This document shows positions 1 to 5,707 of a DNA stretch of 5,707 bases, piece after piece. The notes below the pieces were generated by a model that saw only the letters and a program-made list of their open reading frames with translations, searched no databases and was not told the DNA's origin. Each line of letters begins with the position of its first letter. Position 1 is the stretch's first letter. The stretch is taken from the NCBI GenBank assembly GCA_910578305.1, contig CAJTQH010000093.1, positions 1-5,707 of the forward strand. Direction: 5' to 3'. A program made the translations under genes and the position numbers. The stretch is from an uncultured Muribaculaceae bacterium (GTDB taxonomy: Bacteria; Bacteroidota; Bacteroidia; Bacteroidales; Muribaculaceae).

Positions 1-1
1 G

Positions 2-75
2 CGCTTCAAGATGGACTCGAACCAACGACCCTCTGATTAACAGTCAGATGCTCTAACCGACTGAGCTATTGAAGC
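2..75 (-). tRNA. tRNA-Asn (anticodon GUU), copy 1, distal
   Basis: Read on the minus strand this folds as a full 74-base cloverleaf that delivers asparagine to AAC and AAU codons. The acceptor stem GCTTCAA pairs with TTGAAGC over 7 bp, with discriminator G. The D stem is GCTC/GAGC. The anticodon stem TCTGA/TCAGA closes the loop CTGTTAA, with anticodon GTT at plus-strand positions 39-41. The variable loop is GGGTC and the T loop is TTCGAGT. The CCA end is not encoded. The T stem GTTGG/CCATC has one U-U mismatch at positions 50 and 64, which the neighbouring copy shares. It lies 31 bases downstream of the second copy in the direction of transcription, so the two are probably co-transcribed and processed from one precursor. 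No terminator is visible before the window edge. Confidence 0.97.
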
Positions 76-106
76 ATTGAGAATTATGATAATGTTTTTT
101 TAATTG

Positions 107-180
107 CGCTTCAGGATGGGCTTGAACCAACGACCCCCTGATTAACAGTCAGGTGCTCTAACCAACTGAGCTACTGAAGC
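107..180 (-). tRNA. tRNA-Asn (anticodon GUU), copy 2, promoter-proximal
   Basis: This is a second 74-base minus-strand tRNA-Asn. The acceptor stem is GCTTCAG/CTGAAGC with discriminator G, the D stem is GCTC/GAGC, the anticodon stem is CCTGA/TCAGG, and anticodon GTT sits at plus-strand positions 144-146. The T arm is GTTGG, loop TTCAAGC, CCATC. It differs from copy 1 at a few sites. Two pairs of changes are compensatory: A-U to G-C at the last acceptor pair and U-A to C-G at the first anticodon-stem pair. Both copies therefore look functional rather than one being a decaying duplicate. CCA is not encoded. It is the first gene after the minus-strand promoter at 235-266. The G34 of a GUU anticodon is a usual site of queuosine modification; that is known of the family and not visible here. 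Confidence 0.97.
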
Positions 181-191
181 AAATGCTTTTG

Positions 192-227
192 ATCCGACAA
201 CGGATACATGACCCCTCCGGGTTTTTT
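192..227. other. Two short hairpins in the tRNA leader region
   Basis: ATCCG and CGGAT (192-196 and 201-205) form a perfect 5-bp stem with a four-base loop. ACCC and GGGT (211-214 and 219-222) form a 4-bp stem followed by a run of T residues (222-227). On the plus strand the second hairpin resembles a weak intrinsic terminator, which would stop transcription leaving the tRNA side towards the protein operon. On the minus strand both lie inside the tRNA leader and could shape precursor processing. The stems are short and neither role is proven. Confidence 0.35.
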
Positions 228-234
228 AGCGTTG

Positions 235-266
235 CAAAATTAGTGGGTTTATTCTAAATATGCAAG
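235..266 (-). promoter_or_regulatory. Bacteroidetes-type promoter of the tRNA-Asn pair
   Basis: On the minus strand TAATTTTG (plus positions 235-242) matches the Bacteroidetes -7 consensus TAnnTTTG exactly. A -33 element CTTG (263-266, consensus TTTG) lies upstream, with 20 bases between its TTG and the -7 box. The start of transcription would fall near position 228-230, giving a leader of about 50 bases before the mature 5' end of copy 2 at 180. The orientation and distance suit a stable-RNA promoter. The call rests on motif match and position only. Confidence 0.7.
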
Positions 267-276
267 TATTCAGGGC

Positions 277-291
277 AAAAAAAAGAAAAAA
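277..291 (-). promoter_or_regulatory. A/T tract upstream of the tRNA promoter (UP-like)
   Basis: Eight A residues (277-284), one G, then six A residues (286-291) read as a T tract on the minus strand, starting about 11 bases upstream of the -33 box of the tRNA promoter. Tracts of this kind upstream of strong stable-RNA promoters can act as UP elements or bend DNA. It also lies between the two divergent promoters, so it could be a spacer or a protein-binding site. The function is inferred from position alone. Confidence 0.35.
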
Positions 292-317
292 TTGCGTTAA
301 AAAGATATTTAATGTGA

Positions 318-347
318 TTAGAGTGTTATAATAAATGACTAACTTTG
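318..347 (+). promoter_or_regulatory. Bacteroidetes-type promoter of the protease-mfd-gluQ operon
   Basis: TAACTTTG at 340-347 is an exact match to the Bacteroidetes -7 consensus TAnnTTTG. The best -33 candidate is TTAG at 318-321, a partial match to TTTG with 18 bases of spacing, so the upstream half is weak. Transcription would start near 354, leaving an AT-rich 5' leader of about 60 bases before the ATG at 414. The leader holds a perfect 6-bp inverted repeat, ATAAGT/ACTTAT, at 360-374. No other plus-strand promoter of similar quality is seen upstream of the operon. Confidence 0.6.
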
Positions 348-413
348 GTCACGAAAACCATAAGTTTCACTTATTTCACACATCTCTTATTACAATATAT
401 ATATCCAGATCTG

Positions 414-2108
414 ATGAAAAGAATCTTACTCACTTCGGCAGGCATATTGCTCTGCGCCATTATGGTTCTGGGCGCCACGCGCAGCAAGAAGCGCGACGTG
501 GAGTCCAATATCAGCATATTTTCCTCGATAGTCAAGGAACTCCAGACCAATTATGTCGACTCGATAGATATGGACAATATAGTGAAGGCAGGCATAGATG
601 CGATGCTCTTCAAGCTTGATCCGTACACTGAATATTTTCCTCTGAAGGAGCAGCAGGAGTTTCGCAGCGTCAACGCAGGCGAGTATGCCGGCATAGGCTC
701 ATATATAATGGAGCGCGACGGAGCTGTATGGATAAGCGGTCCGCAGGAGGGTTCGCCGGCGTCAAAGGCCGGACTGCGAGCCGGCGACAAGATATTGGAA
801 ATAGACGGCACCGATGTGAAGGGTATGAACCACAGCAAGGTGAGCGACATGCTCAAGGGAGCCCGCGGCACAGATGTGCGCGTAAAGGTGTGGCGTCCGT
901 ATGTGACAGACTCGATAGTGGAGTTCAGCATCACCCGCGACAAGATACAGATCCCCGCTGTACCCTACTACGGTGTGGTGAATGGAAATCTGGGCTATAT
1001 CCAGCTGTCGCAGTTTTCCGAAAAATCGGCCGACGAGGTAAAAGCCGCATTACATGATCTGACCGAAAACAACAAGATAAGCGGCCTTGTGCTTGATCTG
1101 CGCAACAACGGCGGCGGCTATCTGGAAAGCGCGGTGAAGATACTGGGATATTTCCTGCCCAAAGGTACCGAAGTGCTCCGTACCCGTGGCAAAGGTGTGC
1201 TTGACGAGAAGGTGTACAAGACTTCATCACGCCCCATTGCGCCCGATCTGCCACTGGTGGTGCTGACGGATGGCGCCACAGCCTCGGCATCGGAAATCAC
1301 AGCCGGAGCCCTGCAGGATCTGGACCGCGCCGTGATATTGGGCACCCGTACATTCGGCAAGGGACTGGTGCAAAGCACATTTGGATTGCCTTACGATGGC
1401 ATGGTGAAGATAACCACAGCCAAATATTACATTCCCAGCGGACGTCTGATACAGGCCATTGACTACTCGCACCGCAATGCCGACGGCTCGGTGCAGCGCA
1501 TAGCCGACAGCCTGACGCATGAGTTTACCACCTCCAGGGGTCGCACAGTGCGCGACGGCGGCGGCATAACACCCGATATCACAGTGGAATACCCCGATAT
1601 CAGCCGCATAACCTACAATGTAGTGAGCGACCACTGGGCTTTTGATTTCGCCAACAAGTACGCTGCCACCCACCCGACGCTGCCGCCGATCGACGAGTTT
1701 AAGATGACAGACTCGATCTATGCCGATTTCAAGTCGTTTATCGATCCTGATAAGTTCAACTACGATAAGGTGTGCGACCTTGCTGTAGAGCAACTGCGCA
1801 AACTGGCTACAATAGAAGGATACATGAATGACAGCCTCGATAGCCAGATAACGCGTCTGCAAAGCATGATGCGCCATCCGCTCGACAAGGATCTCGACAC
1901 CCACCGCGAGGCCATAACTCCGTATCTGGAACGCGAGATAGCATCGCGCTATTACTTCCAGCGAGGCGAGATACAGAACGCTCTGCGCCATGATCCGGCT
2001 CTGGACGAGGCCGTAGCTCTGCTCAACGATCAGAAAAAATATGCGCTCCTTCTCACTCCGGAAGGCGCGTCGACAACATCCAAAGCCACTACTGACGAGA
2101 AGAAATGA
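414..2108 (+). CDS. S41 family carboxyl-terminal processing protease with PDZ domain (CtpA/Prc-like)
   Basis: This 564-residue serine protease is expected to act in the periplasm, where the family trims or degrades proteins from their C-terminal ends. The N terminus MKRILLTSAGILLCAIMVLG is a signal peptide or signal anchor; no clear lipobox or cleavage site is seen. A PDZ domain spans about residues 92-165. The S41 core follows from about 190 to 390, with DLRNNGGG near 228 and nucleophile Ser291 in TASASEI. The general base is Lys316 in FGKG, exactly 25 residues later as in Prc and CtpA, followed by Gln320. About 170 residues after the core match no domain I can name. The frame is open upstream to a TTG at 345, but that TTG lies within the -7 promoter element, so ATG 414 is preferred. 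There is no clear Shine-Dalgarno site, as is usual in Bacteroidetes. The stop overlaps the mfd start by 4 bases. The substrate is unknown. Confidence 0.95.
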   Translation: MKRILLTSAGILLCAIMVLGATRSKKRDVESNISIFSSIVKELQTNYVDSIDMDNIVKAGIDAMLFKLDPYTEYFPLKEQQEFRSVNAGEYAGIGSYIMERDGAVWISGPQEGSPASKAGLRAGDKILEIDGTDVKGMNHSKVSDMLKGARGTDVRVKVWRPYVTDSIVEFSITRDKIQIPAVPYYGVVNGNLGYIQLSQFSEKSADEVKAALHDLTENNKISGLVLDLRNNGGGYLESAVKILGYFLPKGTEVLRTRGKGVLDEKVYKTSSRPIAPDLPLVVLTDGATASASEITAGALQDLDRAVILGTRTFGKGLVQSTFGLPYDGMVKITTAKYYIPSGRLIQAIDYSHRNADGSVQRIADSLTHEFTTSRGRTVRDGGGITPDITVEYPDISRITYNVVSDHWAFDFANKYAATHPTLPPIDEFKMTDSIYADFKSFIDPDKFNYDKVCDLAVEQLRKLATIEGYMNDSLDSQITRLQSMMRHPLDKDLDTHREAITPYLEREIASRYYFQRGEIQNALRHDPALDEAVALLNDQKKYALLLTPEGASTTSKATTDEKK

Positions 2109-5100
2109 CACTTGAAGAGATAGCGCACGATTTTCTTTCGCAGCCGCGTGCAAAGGCTCTTGCCAAAGCCCTTGCGTCGAAAAGCACCGCTCCGGTGCAT
2201 GTGTATAATCTCTCAGGCTCGGCAGCAGCCGTGATGCTGGCCGCGATGCCACGCCATAGCGAACCCGTGCTTGTGGTAGGTGACTCGGCCGATGACGCCG
2301 GATATCTCTACCACGACCTGAGCCGCATAGTCGGCGAAGAGGCTGTGGCCATACTGCCGTCGGGCTACAAACGCGATATAAAATACGGACAGACCGACGC
2401 TCCGTCGGAGATACTACGCACTGAGGCACTGAGCCGCTGGCACAGCGACAAGGCACTTCGGTTTGTGGTGACGTATCCCGAAGCCCTCGCCGAGCGTGTG
2501 GCCTCGGCCGACACCATCACCGACCATACGCTGCATCTGAGCAAGGACAAAGAGACCGACCTGACAGAGACTGTGAAGTGGCTGCGCGAAAACGGATTTT
2601 CGGAGGTGGACTATGTGTACGAACCGGGCCAGTTTGCCGTGCGCGGCTCGATTGTGGACATATTCGGCTTCAGCCACGAGCTCCCCTACCGACTCGACTT
2701 TTTCGGCGATGAGATAGACTCGATGCGCACGTTCAATGTAGAGACGCAGCTGTCGGACCGCCGGCTCGACCATCTGTCGATAACATCCAACTTGAGCCTG
2801 CATACCCACGGGCAGTCGCTGCTCCACTTCATAAACCCCGACACGCTGATAGCAGTGCGCGACGCTGATTATACGCTCTCTCGCATAAAATCCGTGGCCT
2901 CAGAGACATTTTCGGAGAGCGCCATGATAGCCGACGAGGGCGACCGCAAAGCTATGGACAAAGTGGTGGATGCCGAAGAATTTGCCAAGGCATTCGCAGG
3001 ATTCCGCCAGCTCCGATTCACCGCCGCCGCAGCCCCACCCGACCGCGACGCCGCTACAAGCATCGACTTCCAGTGCTCGCCGCAGGCCCTTTATCACAAA
3101 AACTTCGACCTCATCGCCGACTCTTTCACTCGGTTTATCGCCGACGGATACACCATATATATCCTCAGCGACAGCGAAAAACAGATAGAACGACTGCGCG
3201 CCATATTCGACGACCGCGGCGACAGCATAGACTTCGCCCCGGTGGCCTCAACCCTGCATGAAGGATTTGTGGACCACCTGAACCGACGGTGCATATTCAC
3301 CGACCATCAGATATTCGACCGATTCCACAAATATAACCTCAAAAGCGACCGCGCCCGCTCGGGCAAACTCGCACTCTCGCTAAAGGAACTCAGTTCAATA
3401 GAGCCGGGCGACTACATAGTGCACGTGGATCACGGAGTGGGGCGTTTTGCCGGTCTGTACCGCACCAATGTGTCGGGCCGCACGCAGGAGATGATAAAGC
3501 TCACATATGCCAACGACGACATAATATTCGTGTCCATACACTCGCTCCACAAACTGGCCAAATATCGCGGCAAAGAGGGTGTACCCCCCAAGATCAACAA
3601 GCTCGGCACCGGTGCCTGGAACCGCGTCAAGGAGCGCACCAAGAGCAAGCTGAAGGACATTGCCCGCGACCTGATAAAGCTGTATGCCGAGCGCAAGCAG
3701 CAGAAAGGGTTCGGATTCTCGCCCGACTCGTATCTGCAACACGAACTTGAGGCTTCGTTTATCTACGAAGACACCCCCGACCAGCTCACTGCCACCAAGG
3801 CCGTGAAAACCGACATGGAGAGCGACCGCCCGATGGATCGTCTGATATGCGGCGACGTGGGATTCGGCAAGACCGAGATAGCCATACGCGCTGCATTCAA
3901 GGCCGCCACCGACAACAAGCAGACGGCGGTACTGGTGCCCACAACCGTGCTGGCCTATCAGCACTACAACACGTTTTCGCGACGACTCAAGGACTTTCCC
4001 GTGAGGGTGGACTACATATCCCGCGCACGCACGCCCAAACAGGTGAAGCAGATACTCTCCGACCTTGCCGACGGAAAGATAGACATACTCATCGGTACTC
4101 ACAAGCTCATAGGCAAAGGGGTAAAATTCAAAGATCTCGGCCTGCTTGTAGTGGACGAAGAGCAGAAATTCGGCGTGGCCGTGAAAGAGAAGCTCAAGCA
4201 GATGAAAACCAATGTGGACACTCTGACCATGAGCGCAACGCCCATACCACGAACACTGCAATTTTCGCTAATGGGCGCCCGCGACCTGTCGGCCATCACC
4301 ACTCCGCCGGCCAACCGCTATCCGATAATGACCTCCGTGACCGCGCTCAACGACGACATCATGGCCGAGGCCATAAACTTCGAGATGAGCCGCAACGGCC
4401 AGGTGTTCATAATAAACAACCGTATCGAAGGGCTGCACGAACTCGAAGCCATGGTGAAACGCCTGGTGCCCGACGCACGCGTAGTGGTGGGTCACGGACA
4501 GATGCCGCCGGAAAAGCTCGAGAAAGCCATACTCGACTTCGCCAACCACGACTACGACATATTGCTGGCCACCACCATAGTGGAAAGCGGCATAGACATG
4601 CCCAACGTCAACACGATAATAATCAACAACGCACAGAATTTCGGCCTGAGCGAGCTGCATCAGCTGCGCGGACGTGTGGGACGCAGCTCTCGAAAGGCAT
4701 TCTGCTATCTGACCGTGCCGCCTCACGTGCCGCTGTCGCCTACATCGCGCCGCCGACTTCAGGCCATAGAGAACTTCAGCGATCTGGGCAGCGGCATACA
4801 CATAGCCATGCAGGATCTCGACATACGCGGAGCAGGCAATCTGCTCGGTGCCGAACAGAGCGGATTTATAGCCGATCTGGGCTATGAGACATATCAGAAG
4901 ATACTTAAAGAGGCTGTGACCGAGCTGAGAACCGAAGAGTTTGAAGATGTGGCCGCCGACGCGCAGGATGAGACCGACTATGTGGCCGACTGCGTTATAG
5001 AAAGCGATCTGGAGCTGCTGTTGCCGCCCGACTACGTGCCGCAGGAAAGCGAACGCATATCGCTGTATCAGGAACTCGACTCCATAGAGCGCGAACTTGA

Positions 5101-5446
5101 TCTGCAGGCATTCAAGGAGCGCCTGCGCGACCGTTTCGGAGCCATTCCAGAGGTCACCGCCGAGCTTCTGCGCATACCCCGTCTGCGCCGCCTTGCCCGC
5201 CGCCTCGGCATAGAAAAAGTGTCGCTGAAGCAGGATGTGATGTACATTTATTTCGTCGACGAAACGAACAAGGCCTACTATCAGTCGCCCATGTTCGGCA
5301 AACTGCTTCAGTATCTCCAGCAGAATCCGCGCCGTTGCCGTATACGAGAGAAAGCAGGCCGCCGCAGCTTCGCCATTTCACACGTAAGCACCGTGGAGGA
5401 AGCCGTGGACATTCTGCAACAGGTACTCCAACTGACCGGACTATGA
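2105..5446 (+). CDS. mfd: Transcription-repair coupling factor Mfd (ATP-dependent DNA translocase)
   Basis: This is a complete 1113-residue Mfd, close to the 1148 of E. coli. It binds RNA polymerase stalled at DNA damage, pushes it off by translocating on DNA, and recruits UvrA for nucleotide excision repair in the cytoplasm. The N-terminal UvrB-like module covers about residues 1-300, with VRGSIVDIFG from 179. The CarD-like RNA polymerase interaction domain runs from about 430 to 500, beginning IEPGDYIVHVDHGVGRF and including FVSIHSLHKLAKY near 475-487. The helicase motor follows: Walker A GDVGFGKT (583-590, Lys589), DEEQ box (684-687), SAT (710-712) and motif VI QLRGRVGRS (853-861). A region typical of the TRG segment, RGAGNLLGAEQSGF, lies at about 908-921. 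The C-terminal autoinhibitory D7 domain starts near 974. All key motor residues are intact, with no frameshift. The start codon lies in an ATGA overlap with the protease stop, which suggests translational coupling. Confidence 0.98.
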   Translation: MTLEEIAHDFLSQPRAKALAKALASKSTAPVHVYNLSGSAAAVMLAAMPRHSEPVLVVGDSADDAGYLYHDLSRIVGEEAVAILPSGYKRDIKYGQTDAPSEILRTEALSRWHSDKALRFVVTYPEALAERVASADTITDHTLHLSKDKETDLTETVKWLRENGFSEVDYVYEPGQFAVRGSIVDIFGFSHELPYRLDFFGDEIDSMRTFNVETQLSDRRLDHLSITSNLSLHTHGQSLLHFINPDTLIAVRDADYTLSRIKSVASETFSESAMIADEGDRKAMDKVVDAEEFAKAFAGFRQLRFTAAAAPPDRDAATSIDFQCSPQALYHKNFDLIADSFTRFIADGYTIYILSDSEKQIERLRAIFDDRGDSIDFAPVASTLHEGFVDHLNRRCIFTDHQIFDRFHKYNLKSDRARSGKLALSLKELSSIEPGDYIVHVDHGVGRFAGLYRTNVSGRTQEMIKLTYANDDIIFVSIHSLHKLAKYRGKEGVPPKINKLGTGAWNRVKERTKSKLKDIARDLIKLYAERKQQKGFGFSPDSYLQHELEASFIYEDTPDQLTATKAVKTDMESDRPMDRLICGDVGFGKTEIAIRAAFKAATDNKQTAVLVPTTVLAYQHYNTFSRRLKDFPVRVDYISRARTPKQVKQILSDLADGKIDILIGTHKLIGKGVKFKDLGLLVVDEEQKFGVAVKEKLKQMKTNVDTLTMSATPIPRTLQFSLMGARDLSAITTPPANRYPIMTSVTALNDDIMAEAINFEMSRNGQVFIINNRIEGLHELEAMVKRLVPDARVVVGHGQMPPEKLEKAILDFANHDYDILLATTIVESGIDMPNVNTIIINNAQNFGLSELHQLRGRVGRSSRKAFCYLTVPPHVPLSPTSRRRLQAIENFSDLGSGIHIAMQDLDIRGAGNLLGAEQSGFIADLGYETYQKILKEAVTELRTEEFEDVAADAQDETDYVADCVIESDLELLLPPDYVPQESERISLYQELDSIERELDLQAFKERLRDRFGAIPEVTAELLRIPRLRRLARRLGIEKVSLKQDVMYIYFVDETNKAYYQSPMFGKLLQYLQQNPRRCRIREKAGRRSFAISHVSTVEEAVDILQQVLQLTGL

Positions 5447-5707
5447 CACACACGGTCATGAACACACACGACACTTCATCGGCCACACCCGTCATCGGCC
5501 GATTTGCCCCGTCGCCATCCGGACGGATGCACCTGGGCAACATGTTCACCGCACTCATATCGTGGCTTTCGGCACGCAGCACCGGTGGCCGGTGGATACT
5601 GCGCATCGAGGATCTCGACCCTCAGCGATCAAAAGCCGAACACGCCCGGATGATAGAGGATGACTTGCAGTGGCTCGGCCTTGACTGGGACGAAGGAGGC
5701 TCAGACG
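5443..5707 (+). CDS. gluQ: Glutamyl-Q tRNA(Asp) synthetase, N-terminal part, cut by window end
   Basis: The 88 codons visible encode the start of a class I glutamyl-tRNA synthetase-like catalytic domain. GRFAPSPSG (residues 19-27) is followed by the HIGH-type signature HLGN (30-33) and then RIEDLDPQR (54-62), the pattern of the GluQ-RS family. These enzymes activate glutamate and attach it to queuosine at position 34 of tRNA-Asp, and lack the anticodon-binding domain of true GltX. Later family features, such as the zinc-binding cysteines and KMSKS-type loop, lie outside the window. A full GltX is less likely, because family GltX usually reads RIEDTD where this reads RIEDLD, but the missing C terminus leaves some doubt. 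The first ATG (5443) overlaps the mfd stop as ATGA. A second in-frame ATG at 5458 is also a possible start and still precedes all conserved residues. Confidence 0.88.
   Translation, partial: MTHTVMNTHDTSSATPVIGRFAPSPSGRMHLGNMFTALISWLSARSTGGRWILRIEDLDPQRSKAEHARMIEDDLQWLGLDWDEGGSD

Noticed and set aside
83..101. Inverted repeat ATTAT/ATAAT followed by a T run between the tRNAs, as a terminator
   Set aside because: The T run follows the repeat only on the plus strand while the tRNAs are transcribed from the minus strand, and the stem is only five A-T pairs.
2..180. Possible integration site, with the two similar tRNA-Asn genes as att repeats
   Set aside because: Only 31 AT-rich bases separate them, both are complete tRNAs with compensatory changes, and no integrase or element lies nearby in the window.
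171..209. Minus-strand 12-codon reading frame (MYPLSDQKHLLQ) in the tRNA leader, preceded by GGAGGGG and ending inside tRNA-Asn copy 2
   Set aside because: It runs into the mature tRNA, the gap between GGAGG and the ATG is only 4 bases, and Bacteroidetes rarely rely on Shine-Dalgarno sites. Chance is the simpler reading unless relatives conserve it.
335..619. 94-codon plus-strand frame overlapping the promoter and the protease start
   Set aside because: It begins upstream of the predicted transcription start and is out of frame with the clear S41 protease coding sequence.
1227..2456. 409-codon open frame on the minus strand
   Set aside because: It is antisense to the protease and mfd, crosses their junction, has unusual composition and no recognisable domain. 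Long antisense frames are common opposite GC-rich genes.
3395..4261. 288-codon minus-strand frame opposite mfd
   Set aside because: It is an antisense shadow of a strongly conserved gene and has no domain of its own.
3847..4887. 346-codon plus-strand frame inside mfd
   Set aside because: The product is extremely rich in Arg, His and Gln, as expected from a shifted reading of the mfd motor domain, whose own frame holds every helicase motif.

Overview
The window looks like chromosomal core DNA from a Bacteroidetes bacterium, most likely order Bacteroidales. Three things point there. Both promoters I can recognise have the Bacteroidetes -7 element TAnnTTTG. None of the protein genes has a clear Shine-Dalgarno site. 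The proteins read as Bacteroidales-type versions of their families. A fairly GC-rich coding sequence that still prefers ATA for isoleucine would suit a Muribaculaceae-like gut lineage, but that narrower placement is inference.

Layout. Positions 2-180 hold two tandem tRNA-Asn(GUU) genes on the minus strand. Positions 181-413 are an AT-rich divergent intergenic region. It holds the minus-strand tRNA promoter with an upstream A/T tract, two small hairpins in the tRNA leader, and a plus-strand promoter for the protein operon. From 414 to the right edge everything is coded on the plus strand: an exported or membrane-anchored S41 carboxyl-terminal processing protease with a PDZ domain (414-2108), the complete transcription-repair coupling factor Mfd (2105-5446), and the first 88 codons of a glutamyl-Q tRNA(Asp) synthetase (5443 to the window end, incomplete).

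Both protein junctions are 4-base ATGA overlaps, so the three genes very probably form one translationally coupled operon. The products act separately: periplasmic proteolysis, clearing of stalled RNA polymerase with recruitment of UvrA, and glutamylation of queuosine in tRNA. The grouping says more about co-expression than about one pathway.

I found no mobile element, CRISPR array, toxin-antitoxin pair, defence module or clearly new system. The points worth a second look are the promoter architecture that fixes the protease start, a U-U mismatch in the T stem shared by both tRNA-Asn copies, the two ATGA junctions, a near-duplicated start on gluQ and the ATA codon bias.
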